From the IMG/VR virus record IMGVR_UViG_3300025030_000139, positions 1 through 52,898 of that record: 52,898 nt of DNA. One strand, 5' to 3'. The position numbers and the translations under genes are program-made. Shown here in pieces: positions 44,280-51,000 of this stretch; the first letter of the stretch is position 1; each line of letters starts with the position of its first letter. This DNA comes from a virus. The notes below the pieces were generated by a model. The model saw only the letters and a list, made by a program, of their open reading frames with translations, searched no databases and had not been told where the DNA came from.

Positions 44280-45227
44280 ATGTCCAACATCGCGTTACAA
44301 CACGCACTCACCCTCTCGCAAGCCATCGAAGGCGCCGTCATCGCCGCCCAGGCCCGCCGCCTCAGCGACAACACCATCCGCGAATACACCCATTATTACC
44401 GTAAGCTACAGACCTTCTACGCCCCGATCGATCCGCCCTTCATCTCGATCGATCGCGCGCAGCTGCAGCAGTTCATCAACAGCCTGACCGGGCTGTCGAA
44501 CAAATCGATCAGCAACGTCCGCGTCTCGCTCCTCTCCATGTGGCGTTGGGCCGTCTCGTTCGGCCTCACGGACATCAATGCCGCCCGGCAGATCGAACCC
44601 ATCAAGTCCGAGGTTCGCGCCGTTCATCCCTTCACCAAGACCGACGTGCAGGCCATGCTCTACGCCGTCGAAAAATCCAGGCCCTACACGCGCCCCGGCA
44701 AAGGAACCTGCTCGCACACTGCGCACCAATATCTGCGCAACAAGGCCATCATCTACCTGCTGCTCGATACCGGCCTGCGCAGTTCCGAACTGTGCGATCT
44801 GCAGATCAAACACGCCGACAAAAAAAACCTTCGCCTGAAAGTCTTCGGCAAGGGCGCGAAAGAACGGATCGTCCCATTCTCCTCTTCCACCGCTCTACAT
44901 CTCTGGCGCTACCTCGCCACTCGGCCCGATGCCTCCCCCGACGATTACCTCTTCGCCACCTCCGGCGATCGCCGTCTCGACAACCACAACCTCTACCACG
45001 CCCTCAAACTCATCGGCGAGCGCGCCGGCGTTGCCGACGTGCACCCGCACAGGTTTCGTCACACTTTTGCAATCAACTTTCTGCGCAACGGCGGAAACGT
45101 CTACACCCTCAAGGAAATCCTCGGCCACGCCTCGCTCAAAATGTGCCTGCGCTACCTTGAAATTGCCCAGGCCGACGTCGAAGCCAACTACCGCCTGGCC
45201 AGCCCCGTCAAAAACTGGGGCCTCTAA
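44280..45227 (+). CDS. int: Tyrosine integrase (XerC/D-type)
   Basis: 315 residues from ATG 44280, chosen for GGAGG seven bases upstream (an earlier ATG at 44244 lies in a dispersed repeat). N-terminal core-binding domain (RLSDNTIREYTHYYRKLQTF). Catalytic residues: Arg in LDTGLRSSELCDLQ, Lys in FGKGAKERIVPF, His-x-x-Arg in HPHRFRHTFAINFL, His in ILGHASLKMC and nucleophile Tyr in LRYLEIAQ. Standard length for a simple integrase. It lies 174 bp from the tRNA-Asn fragment, strongly suggesting integration into that tRNA gene. Followed by a palindromic element. Confidence 0.92.
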   Translation: MSNIALQHALTLSQAIEGAVIAAQARRLSDNTIREYTHYYRKLQTFYAPIDPPFISIDRAQLQQFINSLTGLSNKSISNVRVSLLSMWRWAVSFGLTDINAARQIEPIKSEVRAVHPFTKTDVQAMLYAVEKSRPYTRPGKGTCSHTAHQYLRNKAIIYLLLDTGLRSSELCDLQIKHADKKNLRLKVFGKGAKERIVPFSSSTALHLWRYLATRPDASPDDYLFATSGDRRLDNHNLYHALKLIGERAGVADVHPHRFRHTFAINFLRNGGNVYTLKEILGHASLKMCLRYLEIAQADVEANYRLASPVKNWGL

Positions 45228-45265
45228 CTCCCCTCTCCCCGTGGGAGAGGGGCAGGGGGTGAGGT
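45228..45265. repeat. Palindromic element P, copy 15
   Basis: CCCCTCTCCC/GGGAGAGGGG arms and GGGGGTGAGG directly after the integrase stop; the GAGG end runs into the next promoter. Confidence 0.85.
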
Positions 45266-45293
45266 TGACCATACACGCTAACGGGTATACAAT
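45265..45293 (+). promoter_or_regulatory. Strong sigma70-type promoter
   Basis: TTGACC (45265-45270), 17 nt, TACAAT (45288-45293). Points to the 32-residue ORF and, beyond it, antisense into the end of the late operon. Confidence 0.7.
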
Positions 45294-45294
45294 A

Positions 45295-45326
45295 AGAGTG
45301 GCACAGGAGGTACCCCATGCCACTCT
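45295..45326 (+). promoter_or_regulatory. Hairpin enclosing a ribosome-binding site
   Basis: Arms AGAGTGGCA and TGCCACTCT (9 bp) with the Shine-Dalgarno AGGAGGT and the spacer to ATG in the loop. Could modulate translation of the small ORF, if transcription starts early enough to include the 5' arm. Confidence 0.5.
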
Positions 45327-45415
45327 CGGACACCCGGCCCGCGCGGAGCGATAATGCCGATGATAAGGTTCGCTCCCTGCGGGCCGGCCGTTTCATCCTT
45401 TCGCCCTCTCCCTAA
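45317..45415 (+). CDS. 32-residue hypothetical peptide
   Basis: ATG 45317 behind a perfect AGGAGGT site and a strong promoter; ends TAA 45413-45415. Sequence MPLSDTRPARSDNADDKVRS, then LRAGRFILSPSP. Hydrophilic, no membrane segment. Its last 23 bases overlap the convergent gene at 45393. Unrecognised; could be a regulator or a by-product of an antisense transcript. Confidence 0.5.
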   Translation: MPLSDTRPARSDNADDKVRSLRAGRFILSPSP

Positions 45416-45728
45416 TCGGATCATGCACCGGATAACACGGCTGGATTCCCACTTCCAGCAGCTGCAGCCGCAGCGCCCCGATCGCCTGCACCAGTTCCAG
45501 CATGTACCCCCAAACCGGCTGCTCGTTGGGTCGCGACAGCACCGCATCCAACCGCTTAATGTCGTCCGCCCGGGTGCGCATCTCCGCCCACAACTCGGAA
45601 ATCTGCGCCTGCATCAGATCGTCCCGCTGTTTCGACGCAGACGTCACCCCCTGCAGACCGATCATCCACAACTTGACCACATCGTCCGGCAGCGATCCCA
45701 GCGCATCAATTTCGTCATAGGCGCTCAT
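45393..45728 (-). CDS. Hypothetical helical protein, last gene of the late operon
   Basis: 111 residues. Helical with KQRDDLMQAQISELWAEMRT as a probable coiled coil and MLELVQAIGALRLQLLEVGI near the end. No family recognised. Convergent with the integrase block. Confidence 0.65.
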   Translation of the reverse strand: MSAYDEIDALGSLPDDVVKLWMIGLQGVTSASKQRDDLMQAQISELWAEMRTRADDIKRLDAVLSRPNEQPVWGYMLELVQAIGALRLQLLEVGIQPCYPVHDPIRERAKG

Positions 45729-45734
45729 CGTTTG

Positions 45735-46145
45735 TTATGCTTCCAACAACCATGCCAGCGCCTCACCCTCGTCGTTGAATGCCCGCATGTCGTCGTATCC
45801 CATTCCGCGCAGTGCGCCATTGAGGAAGCGTACTCGCTCTTCTGGAAAATTTCCGTTGACGTAGGCCACCCGCGTTCCCTTAAATGCCTTAACCGCGAGC
45901 TTCGCATGATCGGATAATTCTGAAATGGCATGATGATCGCGCGACGTCCGTTTGAGCACGACCAAGAAGTGTGTGACATTGACTTGTTCCCCTAACAACC
46001 TGAACATGAGCATGTAATCATAGACCTGATCGATCGCCAAAAAATGGTTCTTGTTTTTCTCGCGGCGAAATTCGCACCGGATGTATTCGATCTGGGTCTC
46101 ATGGTCGATCAGCCGTTCATAGGTCATCCAGACGTTCGCGCTCAT
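45735..46145 (-). CDS. SpoIIAA/STAS-like protein
   Basis: 136 residues; ATG 46145 overlaps the upstream stop (ATGA). Alternating strands and helices, with VNVTHFLVVLKRTSRDHHAI, HAKLAVKAFKGTRVAYVNGN and NDEGEALAWLLEA at the C-terminus. The D/E-x-x-E-A-x-x-W-L ending is characteristic of SpoIIAA-like single-domain proteins. Function in the phage unknown; located with lysis genes. Confidence 0.55.
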   Translation of the reverse strand: MSANVWMTYERLIDHETQIEYIRCEFRREKNKNHFLAIDQVYDYMLMFRLLGEQVNVTHFLVVLKRTSRDHHAISELSDHAKLAVKAFKGTRVAYVNGNFPEERVRFLNGALRGMGYDDMRAFNDEGEALAWLLEA

Positions 46146-46642
46146 GGCTTGCCGGACACCAGTGCACTGAGCAGCAGCGTGAGGACGGACGTGACTGCCG
46201 AAATAATCCCCACGGCAACCACCTGCGATCGCGTGATGCGTGCTGCCTGGATCGTCGAATCCTCGCGATGAATCGTGTCGAGTTTTCTCTCGAATCTCAG
46301 GAAGCGCTCGTCGATGCTATCGTTCAACCGCTCGATGCTCGTTTGAAACACCGCGCTCACCTCTCGAAACTGTGCGGTAATGCGCTCGTAGTCGGATGTG
46401 ACCATCGTCGTGCGCAAGTCGAAGAGTTCCTTGGCGCGTTCGATCGTCTCATTGCTGTTTCTGCCGTGCACGGCCAGCAGCGTCTTGAGTTGCTCGATCT
46501 CGGCCGTGTGCAGTGTCAACTGTCGCTGACTCTCGATCTGCGCGTCCTGCAGCGACTCGAAAAATTGCGCCAGATAAGCGGGGGTCTTGAATTCGCCCGA
46601 TCCGGGCTTCGGGCCGCTGGGAGAGGGTTGCGTGTCGGTCAT
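46142..46642 (-). CDS. Coiled-coil protein with C-terminal membrane anchor
   Basis: 166 residues. Proline-rich N-terminus, a long coiled coil from about 25 to 130 (QIESQRQLTLHTAEIEQLKT, FRFERKLD-type heptads), and one membrane helix at the end (VVAVGIISAVTSVLTLLLSA). Tail-anchored, next to the M23 peptidase. Spanin-like or holin-like role is possible; no signature confirms it. Confidence 0.65.
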   Translation of the reverse strand: MTDTQPSPSGPKPGSGEFKTPAYLAQFFESLQDAQIESQRQLTLHTAEIEQLKTLLAVHGRNSNETIERAKELFDLRTTMVTSDYERITAQFREVSAVFQTSIERLNDSIDERFLRFERKLDTIHREDSTIQAARITRSQVVAVGIISAVTSVLTLLLSALVSGKP

Positions 46643-46645
46643 GGC

Positions 46646-47281
46646 TCATTGCGGTAATTTGATCCACAACAGCGGATCGACCGCGCCTTTCAGCGCTAAT
46701 CCGCAGCCGCGCGGGACGGTCGACACTGCACTGTCCAGCACGGTAATATGCAGGTGAGGCGCGGTGCTGTTGCCGCTCTTCAATTTGTCTTTTTTATCTC
46801 CGCCCGATGCGCCGATGACCTGACCCTGTTTCACGATCTGCCCGCTGCTAACATCTGCCCGGCTAAGATGAGCATAGCACGTCTTAATTGTTCTCCCTTG
46901 GAATTCGTGTCTGATCCAGATACGCAGACCGTAATCCTTGCCGATGCGCGCATCTTCCACGATGCCATCATACATACAATGCACGGTGCGTCCTACCGTC
47001 GCGGAAAAATCGATCCCTTCGTGATCGAACGTTGGCCTCTGCTCGCCAAATCGAGACGTGATCCTGAGTGGATAATCTGCCAGTGGGTAAATGAAAGGCA
47101 GCGCTATAACGGGCGGCTGTGCTGGAATTCCCGCCCGGGCCTGCGCATAAGCATCCAGCATCTCGTCAATTTGCGTATTCGCCATCCGCTTGAACTCCAG
47201 CAGCAGATTGCCCAGCCGGACGAACTCCCCTTCATCGCCCATCGATCCCTGTCTACTTGTTTCCTTGTTTGCTTCATTCAT
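46646..47281 (-). CDS. M23-family metallopeptidase (lysis enzyme candidate)
   Basis: 211 residues from ATG 47281 (GAGGCTTGCG upstream). LytM/M23 signature complete: RFGEQRPTFDHEGIDFSATV (H-x-x-x-D zinc ligands), KTCYAHLSRADV, GQVIGASGGDKK and STAPHLHITVLD (H-x-H). Cleaves peptidoglycan cross-bridges. No signal peptide, so release would need the holin; an alternative is a tail-associated penetration enzyme. An N-terminal helical region (GEFVRLGNLLLEFKRMANTQ) may be a binding domain. Confidence 0.85.
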   Translation of the reverse strand: MNEANKETSRQGSMGDEGEFVRLGNLLLEFKRMANTQIDEMLDAYAQARAGIPAQPPVIALPFIYPLADYPLRITSRFGEQRPTFDHEGIDFSATVGRTVHCMYDGIVEDARIGKDYGLRIWIRHEFQGRTIKTCYAHLSRADVSSGQIVKQGQVIGASGGDKKDKLKSGNSTAPHLHITVLDSAVSTVPRGCGLALKGAVDPLLWIKLPQ

Positions 47282-47289
47282 CGCAAGCC

Positions 47290-47718
47290 TCACTTTTCTA
47301 TCAACTGATTCAACTTCACCCACCCCACCATCGGATCGATCACCTGCCCCCACCCGACGTATCTCTCGTCCACCTCCACCCGGATCGGCGCCAGATACCC
47401 GATCTGCCCGACGACCGGCTCATTCTCGTCCGGCGCCTGATACACCTTCAACGTCGGCTTCATCGCCGCCAGGTATGTTTTCGCCTCGCGTGTCGGCGGG
47501 GGTGGCGGCGTCACCGGCGGGGGTGGCGGAGGGGGCGGCGTCACCGGAGGAGGGGGTGGCGGCGCCGGAGGGGGCTGAGGCAGCGTTTCGGACATCATCA
47601 CGGCCACCTGCGCAAAATCGCACTCGATGATCACGTGATTTCGGTCCTTCACCCTCGACGATAAATGCACCAAATGAATCGTCGCCCCGTCTGGATTCCC
47701 GATCGTCACCGTTTTCAT
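47290..47718 (-). CDS. SH3-like domain protein with polyproline linker
   Basis: 142 residues, ATG 47718 with GGAGCAC. N-terminal 45 residues are a small beta domain (MKTVTIGNPDGATIHLVHLS). Then a near-pure Pro linker, and a C-terminal bacterial SH3-like domain: LKVYQAPDENEPVVGQIGYL, then WGQVIDPMVGWVKLNQL. Cell-wall-binding SH3 domains usually accompany endolysins, so this probably serves the adjacent M23 peptidase as a separate binding subunit. Confidence 0.72.
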   Translation of the reverse strand: MKTVTIGNPDGATIHLVHLSSRVKDRNHVIIECDFAQVAVMMSETLPQPPPAPPPPPPVTPPPPPPPPVTPPPPPTREAKTYLAAMKPTLKVYQAPDENEPVVGQIGYLAPIRVEVDERYVGWGQVIDPMVGWVKLNQLIEK

Positions 47719-47735
47719 TGTGCTCCTAAGCCTAA

Positions 47736-48578
47736 TTAGCTATGCAGCCTCTCCCCTCTCCTCGTAGGAGAGGGGCCGGGGGTGAGGTGTCGTTCCCGCG
47801 TAGAGGTGAAGGTCATTTTTACCCCCGCCACCACTCCGCACATCCCCATCATCCACCACTGCCCCAACCAGGCCTCCGCCAGCCAGGCCAGCCACGATAC
47901 TGGAATCATCCATGCCGTCATCCCCGCCAGCAGCGTATAGTCATACGATCGGATAGCCGGGTTGAATGAGGTTACTGCCGTCACCCAATGCCAGCGCCGC
48001 GTCAGCGTCAGCGCCGCCACCACGCCAAACACCGCCACCGGCGCCACCGTCAACACTGCATTTGTCGCGCTGATAATCCGATCATCTGCCAGCACATTCC
48101 GCGCCCACAGCCCGATCCACTGCGGATACACGATCGTCGGCACGCCATAGATCAGCAGCACCAGCGCCGCCGTTTTTTTAAGCAGCGTGCGGTCGCTCAG
48201 CAATTGCGGTATCGCCAAAATGAACAATTGCGGCTTGAGCGATAGCAGTGCCAGGCTCCAAAATGTCCCCATCCGCCAACACGCCAGCAGCACAATATCG
48301 ATCTGGCCCAGCGCCAGCGTCTGCAGGATTGGCACATACCATATCCACCCCAGCGCCCGCCGCTTGAACATGATTACCAGCAGCACCGCCGATCCAACCA
48401 GCAGCGCAATCAACCCGACTTCTGGCGGAAATACGGCCAGCACCGCGAAGAACATCACCATCGGCAGCGGATACAGCGCCAGCGCCGAATAATGCCCCTG
48501 CCAAAACTCTTGCCCGATCCGGTAAAATATCGCGTAATCCGAGAACATGAAACAATCCCCATCTCCTGGTGGGATCAC
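47736..48578 (-). CDS. Multi-pass membrane protein, GT87-like
   Basis: Up to 280 residues from GTG 48578, overlapping the upstream stop (GTGA); ATG 48548 is an alternative. Begins MFSDYAIFYRIGQEFWQGHY and YPLPMVMFFAVLAVFPPEVG, the D-Y...G-x-Y...Y-P-P-like region of DUF2029/GT87 mannosyltransferases. About seven further membrane helices follow. Polyprenyl-linked GT87 enzymes normally have one more N-terminal helix and about 400 residues, so this is short. Its C-terminus (LTPGPSPTRRGERLHS) is a palindromic-element product. Confidence 0.6.
   Translation of the reverse strand: MIPPGDGDCFMFSDYAIFYRIGQEFWQGHYSALALYPLPMVMFFAVLAVFPPEVGLIALLVGSAVLLVIMFKRRALGWIWYVPILQTLALGQIDIVLLACWRMGTFWSLALLSLKPQLFILAIPQLLSDRTLLKKTAALVLLIYGVPTIVYPQWIGLWARNVLADDRIISATNAVLTVAPVAVFGVVAALTLTRRWHWVTAVTSFNPAIRSYDYTLLAGMTAWMIPVSWLAWLAEAWLGQWWMMGMCGVVAGVKMTFTSTRERHLTPGPSPTRRGERLHS
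47750..47789. repeat. Palindromic element P, copy 16
   Basis: CCCCTCTCC/GGAGAGGGG arms and GGGGGTGAGG; encodes the last residues of the GT87-like protein. Confidence 0.86.
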
Positions 48579-48826
48579 CCCGTCATCTGCGCCGGCGGCC
48601 CCTGCACCCGCCCGCTCGGCAGCGGCTGATACTCCACCATCACCCCGATCGCCGTCACGCGCATGTAGGGAATGCGATGGTACTCCACCATCGCCCCGAT
48701 CGCCGTCGCGCGCTGCACCGTCGATCCGCCATACTCCACCATTCCATCCAGCGACGTCGCGCGCTGCACCGTCGATCCGCCGTATTCGACTTCGGCCTGT
48801 ACCGCGGTAACTCGTTTGATGCTCAT
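48575..48826 (-). CDS. Small protein of four degenerate 17-residue repeats
   Basis: 83 residues, ATG 48826 overlapping the upstream stop. Repeats of the form (A/V)T-A-I-G-x-M-V-E-Y-x6-R: VEYGGSTVQRATSLDGM, VEYGGSTVQRATAIGAM, VEYHRIPYMRVTAIGVM and VEYQPLPSGR. Regular beta-strand-like repeats next to fibre genes suggest a small virion surface or tip component. Not recognised. Confidence 0.7.
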   Translation of the reverse strand: MSIKRVTAVQAEVEYGGSTVQRATSLDGMVEYGGSTVQRATAIGAMVEYHRIPYMRVTAIGVMVEYQPLPSGRVQGPPAQMTG

Positions 48827-49800
48827 GGCATCTTCACGCCGACTTGCAGCGCGTCCAACTCGCCCTGTGTCCAGGCCACGCTGGTGTTAGGGTTCGTGCG
48901 GTATTCATCCCCGACATAGCGCCCATACGAAGTCAGTTGTTGCTGACTGGCCGACCAATACGCGACGCTGTTCGTCTTCACCCCGAACTGCAACACGTCG
49001 CCCGCCGCGGTTTCCTCGCGCGTGCGCGCCTCGGCGTACACCCGTTTGATGACGTGGTTGGCCGGAATCGTGAAGGTCGTCGTGTTGTACAGGTCGACAT
49101 AGCCTGAAACATTCGCCGAATTGTAATCGGTGTCGGCGGTCGGGGGCACCTCATCAACGTTCTGCCAATTGCTCCCCGCGCTGGGTGTCCACTGGGTCGT
49201 GTCGCCCGCCGCCGACGGCGGCAGCATTACGACCTTTCCATCGCCGCACCACGAATTATCCACCCCGCCCGTCGTGTCGTTAAATGCCAGATCATCAAGA
49301 TACAATGTTCCGGTCGTGTATCCAATCAGTGCGTCAAACGTCGTATCCCCTCCGGGCTGCGTGTCCCCGGCGAACGAAACAAAGTCGACGCCGTCGATGC
49401 GCACGTCGATCGCGCCGACGGCGTCGCTGATCTTGATGTGCGTCTCCAGCAGGTAATGCGTAGTGGCCAGCAGCGAGTTCGCGCTGGTCGCGACCAGCGT
49501 TCCCGTTCCCGTGTAGATCTCCAATTTCGCCGTGGTAGAGTTCATGCGCACGCTGCCAAGAATTGTTCCGGCCTTGGTCCAGCGGATCAATTGATGCGCG
49601 ACCGCAATCGAGGTCATGTAGATTCCGCGCCGATCGTAACCCTCCGCCACGGCCGTGATATTTCTCGTCCCTGTCGCATTCGCGATGCTATAATGCCGAT
49701 TTCCGCTGCGCGGCGCCGTCGCGACGTTCGTCACGTTCCCACTGATGACGCTCCAAAATAATACATCCCCGATCTCTGCTCCGTCCGTGAATTGCCGCAT
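48823..49800 (-). CDS. Tail fibre / receptor-binding protein candidate
   Basis: 325 residues, ATG 49800 with TAGGAGAATAAA. Beta-rich; residues about 35-175 look like a concanavalin/LamG-type jelly roll (YYLLETHIKI-like strand, AIDVRIDGVDFVSFAGDTQP, GTLYLDDLAFNDTTGG). The C-terminal half has another beta domain (SGYVDLYNTTTFTIPANHVI). Located at the end of the tail cluster. Adhesion function inferred from fold and position. Confidence 0.7.
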   Translation of the reverse strand: MRQFTDGAEIGDVLFWSVISGNVTNVATAPRSGNRHYSIANATGTRNITAVAEGYDRRGIYMTSIAVAHQLIRWTKAGTILGSVRMNSTTAKLEIYTGTGTLVATSANSLLATTHYLLETHIKISDAVGAIDVRIDGVDFVSFAGDTQPGGDTTFDALIGYTTGTLYLDDLAFNDTTGGVDNSWCGDGKVVMLPPSAAGDTTQWTPSAGSNWQNVDEVPPTADTDYNSANVSGYVDLYNTTTFTIPANHVIKRVYAEARTREETAAGDVLQFGVKTNSVAYWSASQQQLTSYGRYVGDEYRTNPNTSVAWTQGELDALQVGVKMP

Positions 49801-49809
49801 TTTATTCTC

Positions 49810-50340
49810 CTAGCTGTACACCACCGTGACCACCAGATCGCTCCCCGCCGTCCCGCTCCCCACCTGGTCGCGGTCCATCGTCAAATACGTATCGTTCGCC
49901 CACGACGGCGCTTCGATCGTCGTGCTGTTCCCCGCGTTCGCCCCGTCGGCAATCTGCGGCCGGTTGCTCTGCGTCGTGAAGATCGTCGTCCCGTTTTTGT
50001 GAATGTCGACAATGATCGCCGCGCCGACCGGCGCCGTGTTTACCTCGCAATGCACCTCGCTGATCGTCAGCGTCCGACCCGTCCGGTTCCGGATCCGGAT
50101 CGTCCCGCTGCCCACTGTCAGCGATCCCTCGATCGTAAAAATCGCCTGGCTCTTCTCCGTGATCGGCCGATAGCTTGCTGCAACCTCGCTGTCTCTCGCG
50201 ATCGACGCCGGAATATCCCCGTCCGCGATCGCCCCAAGCGCCCCCGGAATCGTATCGATCAAATCCTCGAACTGCGCCTGCGTCGGCGTGTCGCCCGTCT
50301 CAAAATAGGATTTCAGAACCGTCTTCGTCTGTGCCGTCAT
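49810..50340 (-). CDS. Tail fibre-type protein
   Basis: 176 residues. N-terminal KSYFETGDTPTQAQFEDLID is a widespread head motif of phage and phage-like tail fibres (F-x-T-G-x-x-P-T-x-x-Q-F). The C-terminal part is a beta domain with IFTIEGSLTVGSGTIRIRNR and APVGAAIIVDIHKNGTTIFT, similar to receptor-binding heads. Immediately upstream of another fibre gene. Confidence 0.78.
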   Translation of the reverse strand: MTAQTKTVLKSYFETGDTPTQAQFEDLIDTIPGALGAIADGDIPASIARDSEVAASYRPITEKSQAIFTIEGSLTVGSGTIRIRNRTGRTLTISEVHCEVNTAPVGAAIIVDIHKNGTTIFTTQSNRPQIADGANAGNSTTIEAPSWANDTYLTMDRDQVGSGTAGSDLVVTVVYS

Positions 50341-50380
50341 ATCTGCCTTCTGCCTACTGACTTCTGCCTACTGACCTCAG
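50341..50380. repeat. TTCTGCCTACTGAC tandem repeat
   Basis: Two to three units between tail genes; related to the CTACTGCCTGCTTCTGACGA repeat coding the N-terminus of the protein starting at 36715. Confidence 0.75.
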
Positions 50381-50940
50381 CTAATCGCATCGATCCCGCC
50401 CACGTCGCTGGCCCCCACCGTCCACACGCCCAGCGCATGCACGTAGGTGCCCGTCCGGTATGCCAGCCCGAACAAATCGAGGGTATCGTCCTCCGTGTAT
50501 GCCATGCCCTTCATCGCCCCGCTGAAAAACTGCCCGTCCTGAAACTCGCCCCGCAGCCCGGCTACCAGCTTGCACAACCCCGCCGCGAAACTCATCACCA
50601 CGTCGCCGCCGGCGGCATCCAGCGAGCGCACCTGCAGCCCGAAGTTCGGCAGCCGTTCCGCCGCGCGTCCCCTCAGACTCGTTGCCTCACTCGGCGTCGA
50701 TCCGCTCGTCGTGATCGTCCGCCCCGTCAGCGCCGCATATGCCGCCAGCGGCATCCCGCCCCCCTCGATCTCAAACTCGATCGATTCCGGCGCAGTCTCC
50801 ACCAGCAGGTTGCCTTCCACCTCCACGATCGCCGTCGTCACCACCTCTTTGAATTTGAACGCGCGCGGCGTCGGCAGCGGCCAATGTCCTCCCGCCTCGT
50901 CCAAAATCAAAACCTCATGCAACCCAAACGGCGCCGTCAC
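50377..50940 (-). CDS. Tail protein, paralogue 2 of the tail tube protein
   Basis: 187 residues from GTG 50940 with GGAGGGTGAAGG upstream. Shares with the 8443-8970 protein: FEIEGGGMPLAAYAALTG, RTITTSGSTPSEATSL and GEFQDGQFFSGAMKGMAY, in the same order. It sits after the tail hub gene and before the fibres, so it could be a tail-tip or decoration version of the tube fold. Confidence 0.75.
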   Translation of the reverse strand: MTAPFGLHEVLILDEAGGHWPLPTPRAFKFKEVVTTAIVEVEGNLLVETAPESIEFEIEGGGMPLAAYAALTGRTITTSGSTPSEATSLRGRAAERLPNFGLQVRSLDAAGGDVVMSFAAGLCKLVAGLRGEFQDGQFFSGAMKGMAYTEDDTLDLFGLAYRTGTYVHALGVWTVGASDVGGIDAIS

Positions 50941-50959
50941 CCTTCACCCTCCGATCCCT

Positions 50960-51000
50960 TCCCACTTCGCACTTTAGTCACTTTCCACTTTAGTCACTTA
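50960..51000. repeat. Short iterated array
   Basis: CACTTCG, CACTTTAGT and CACTTTC units between tail genes. Confidence 0.82.
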
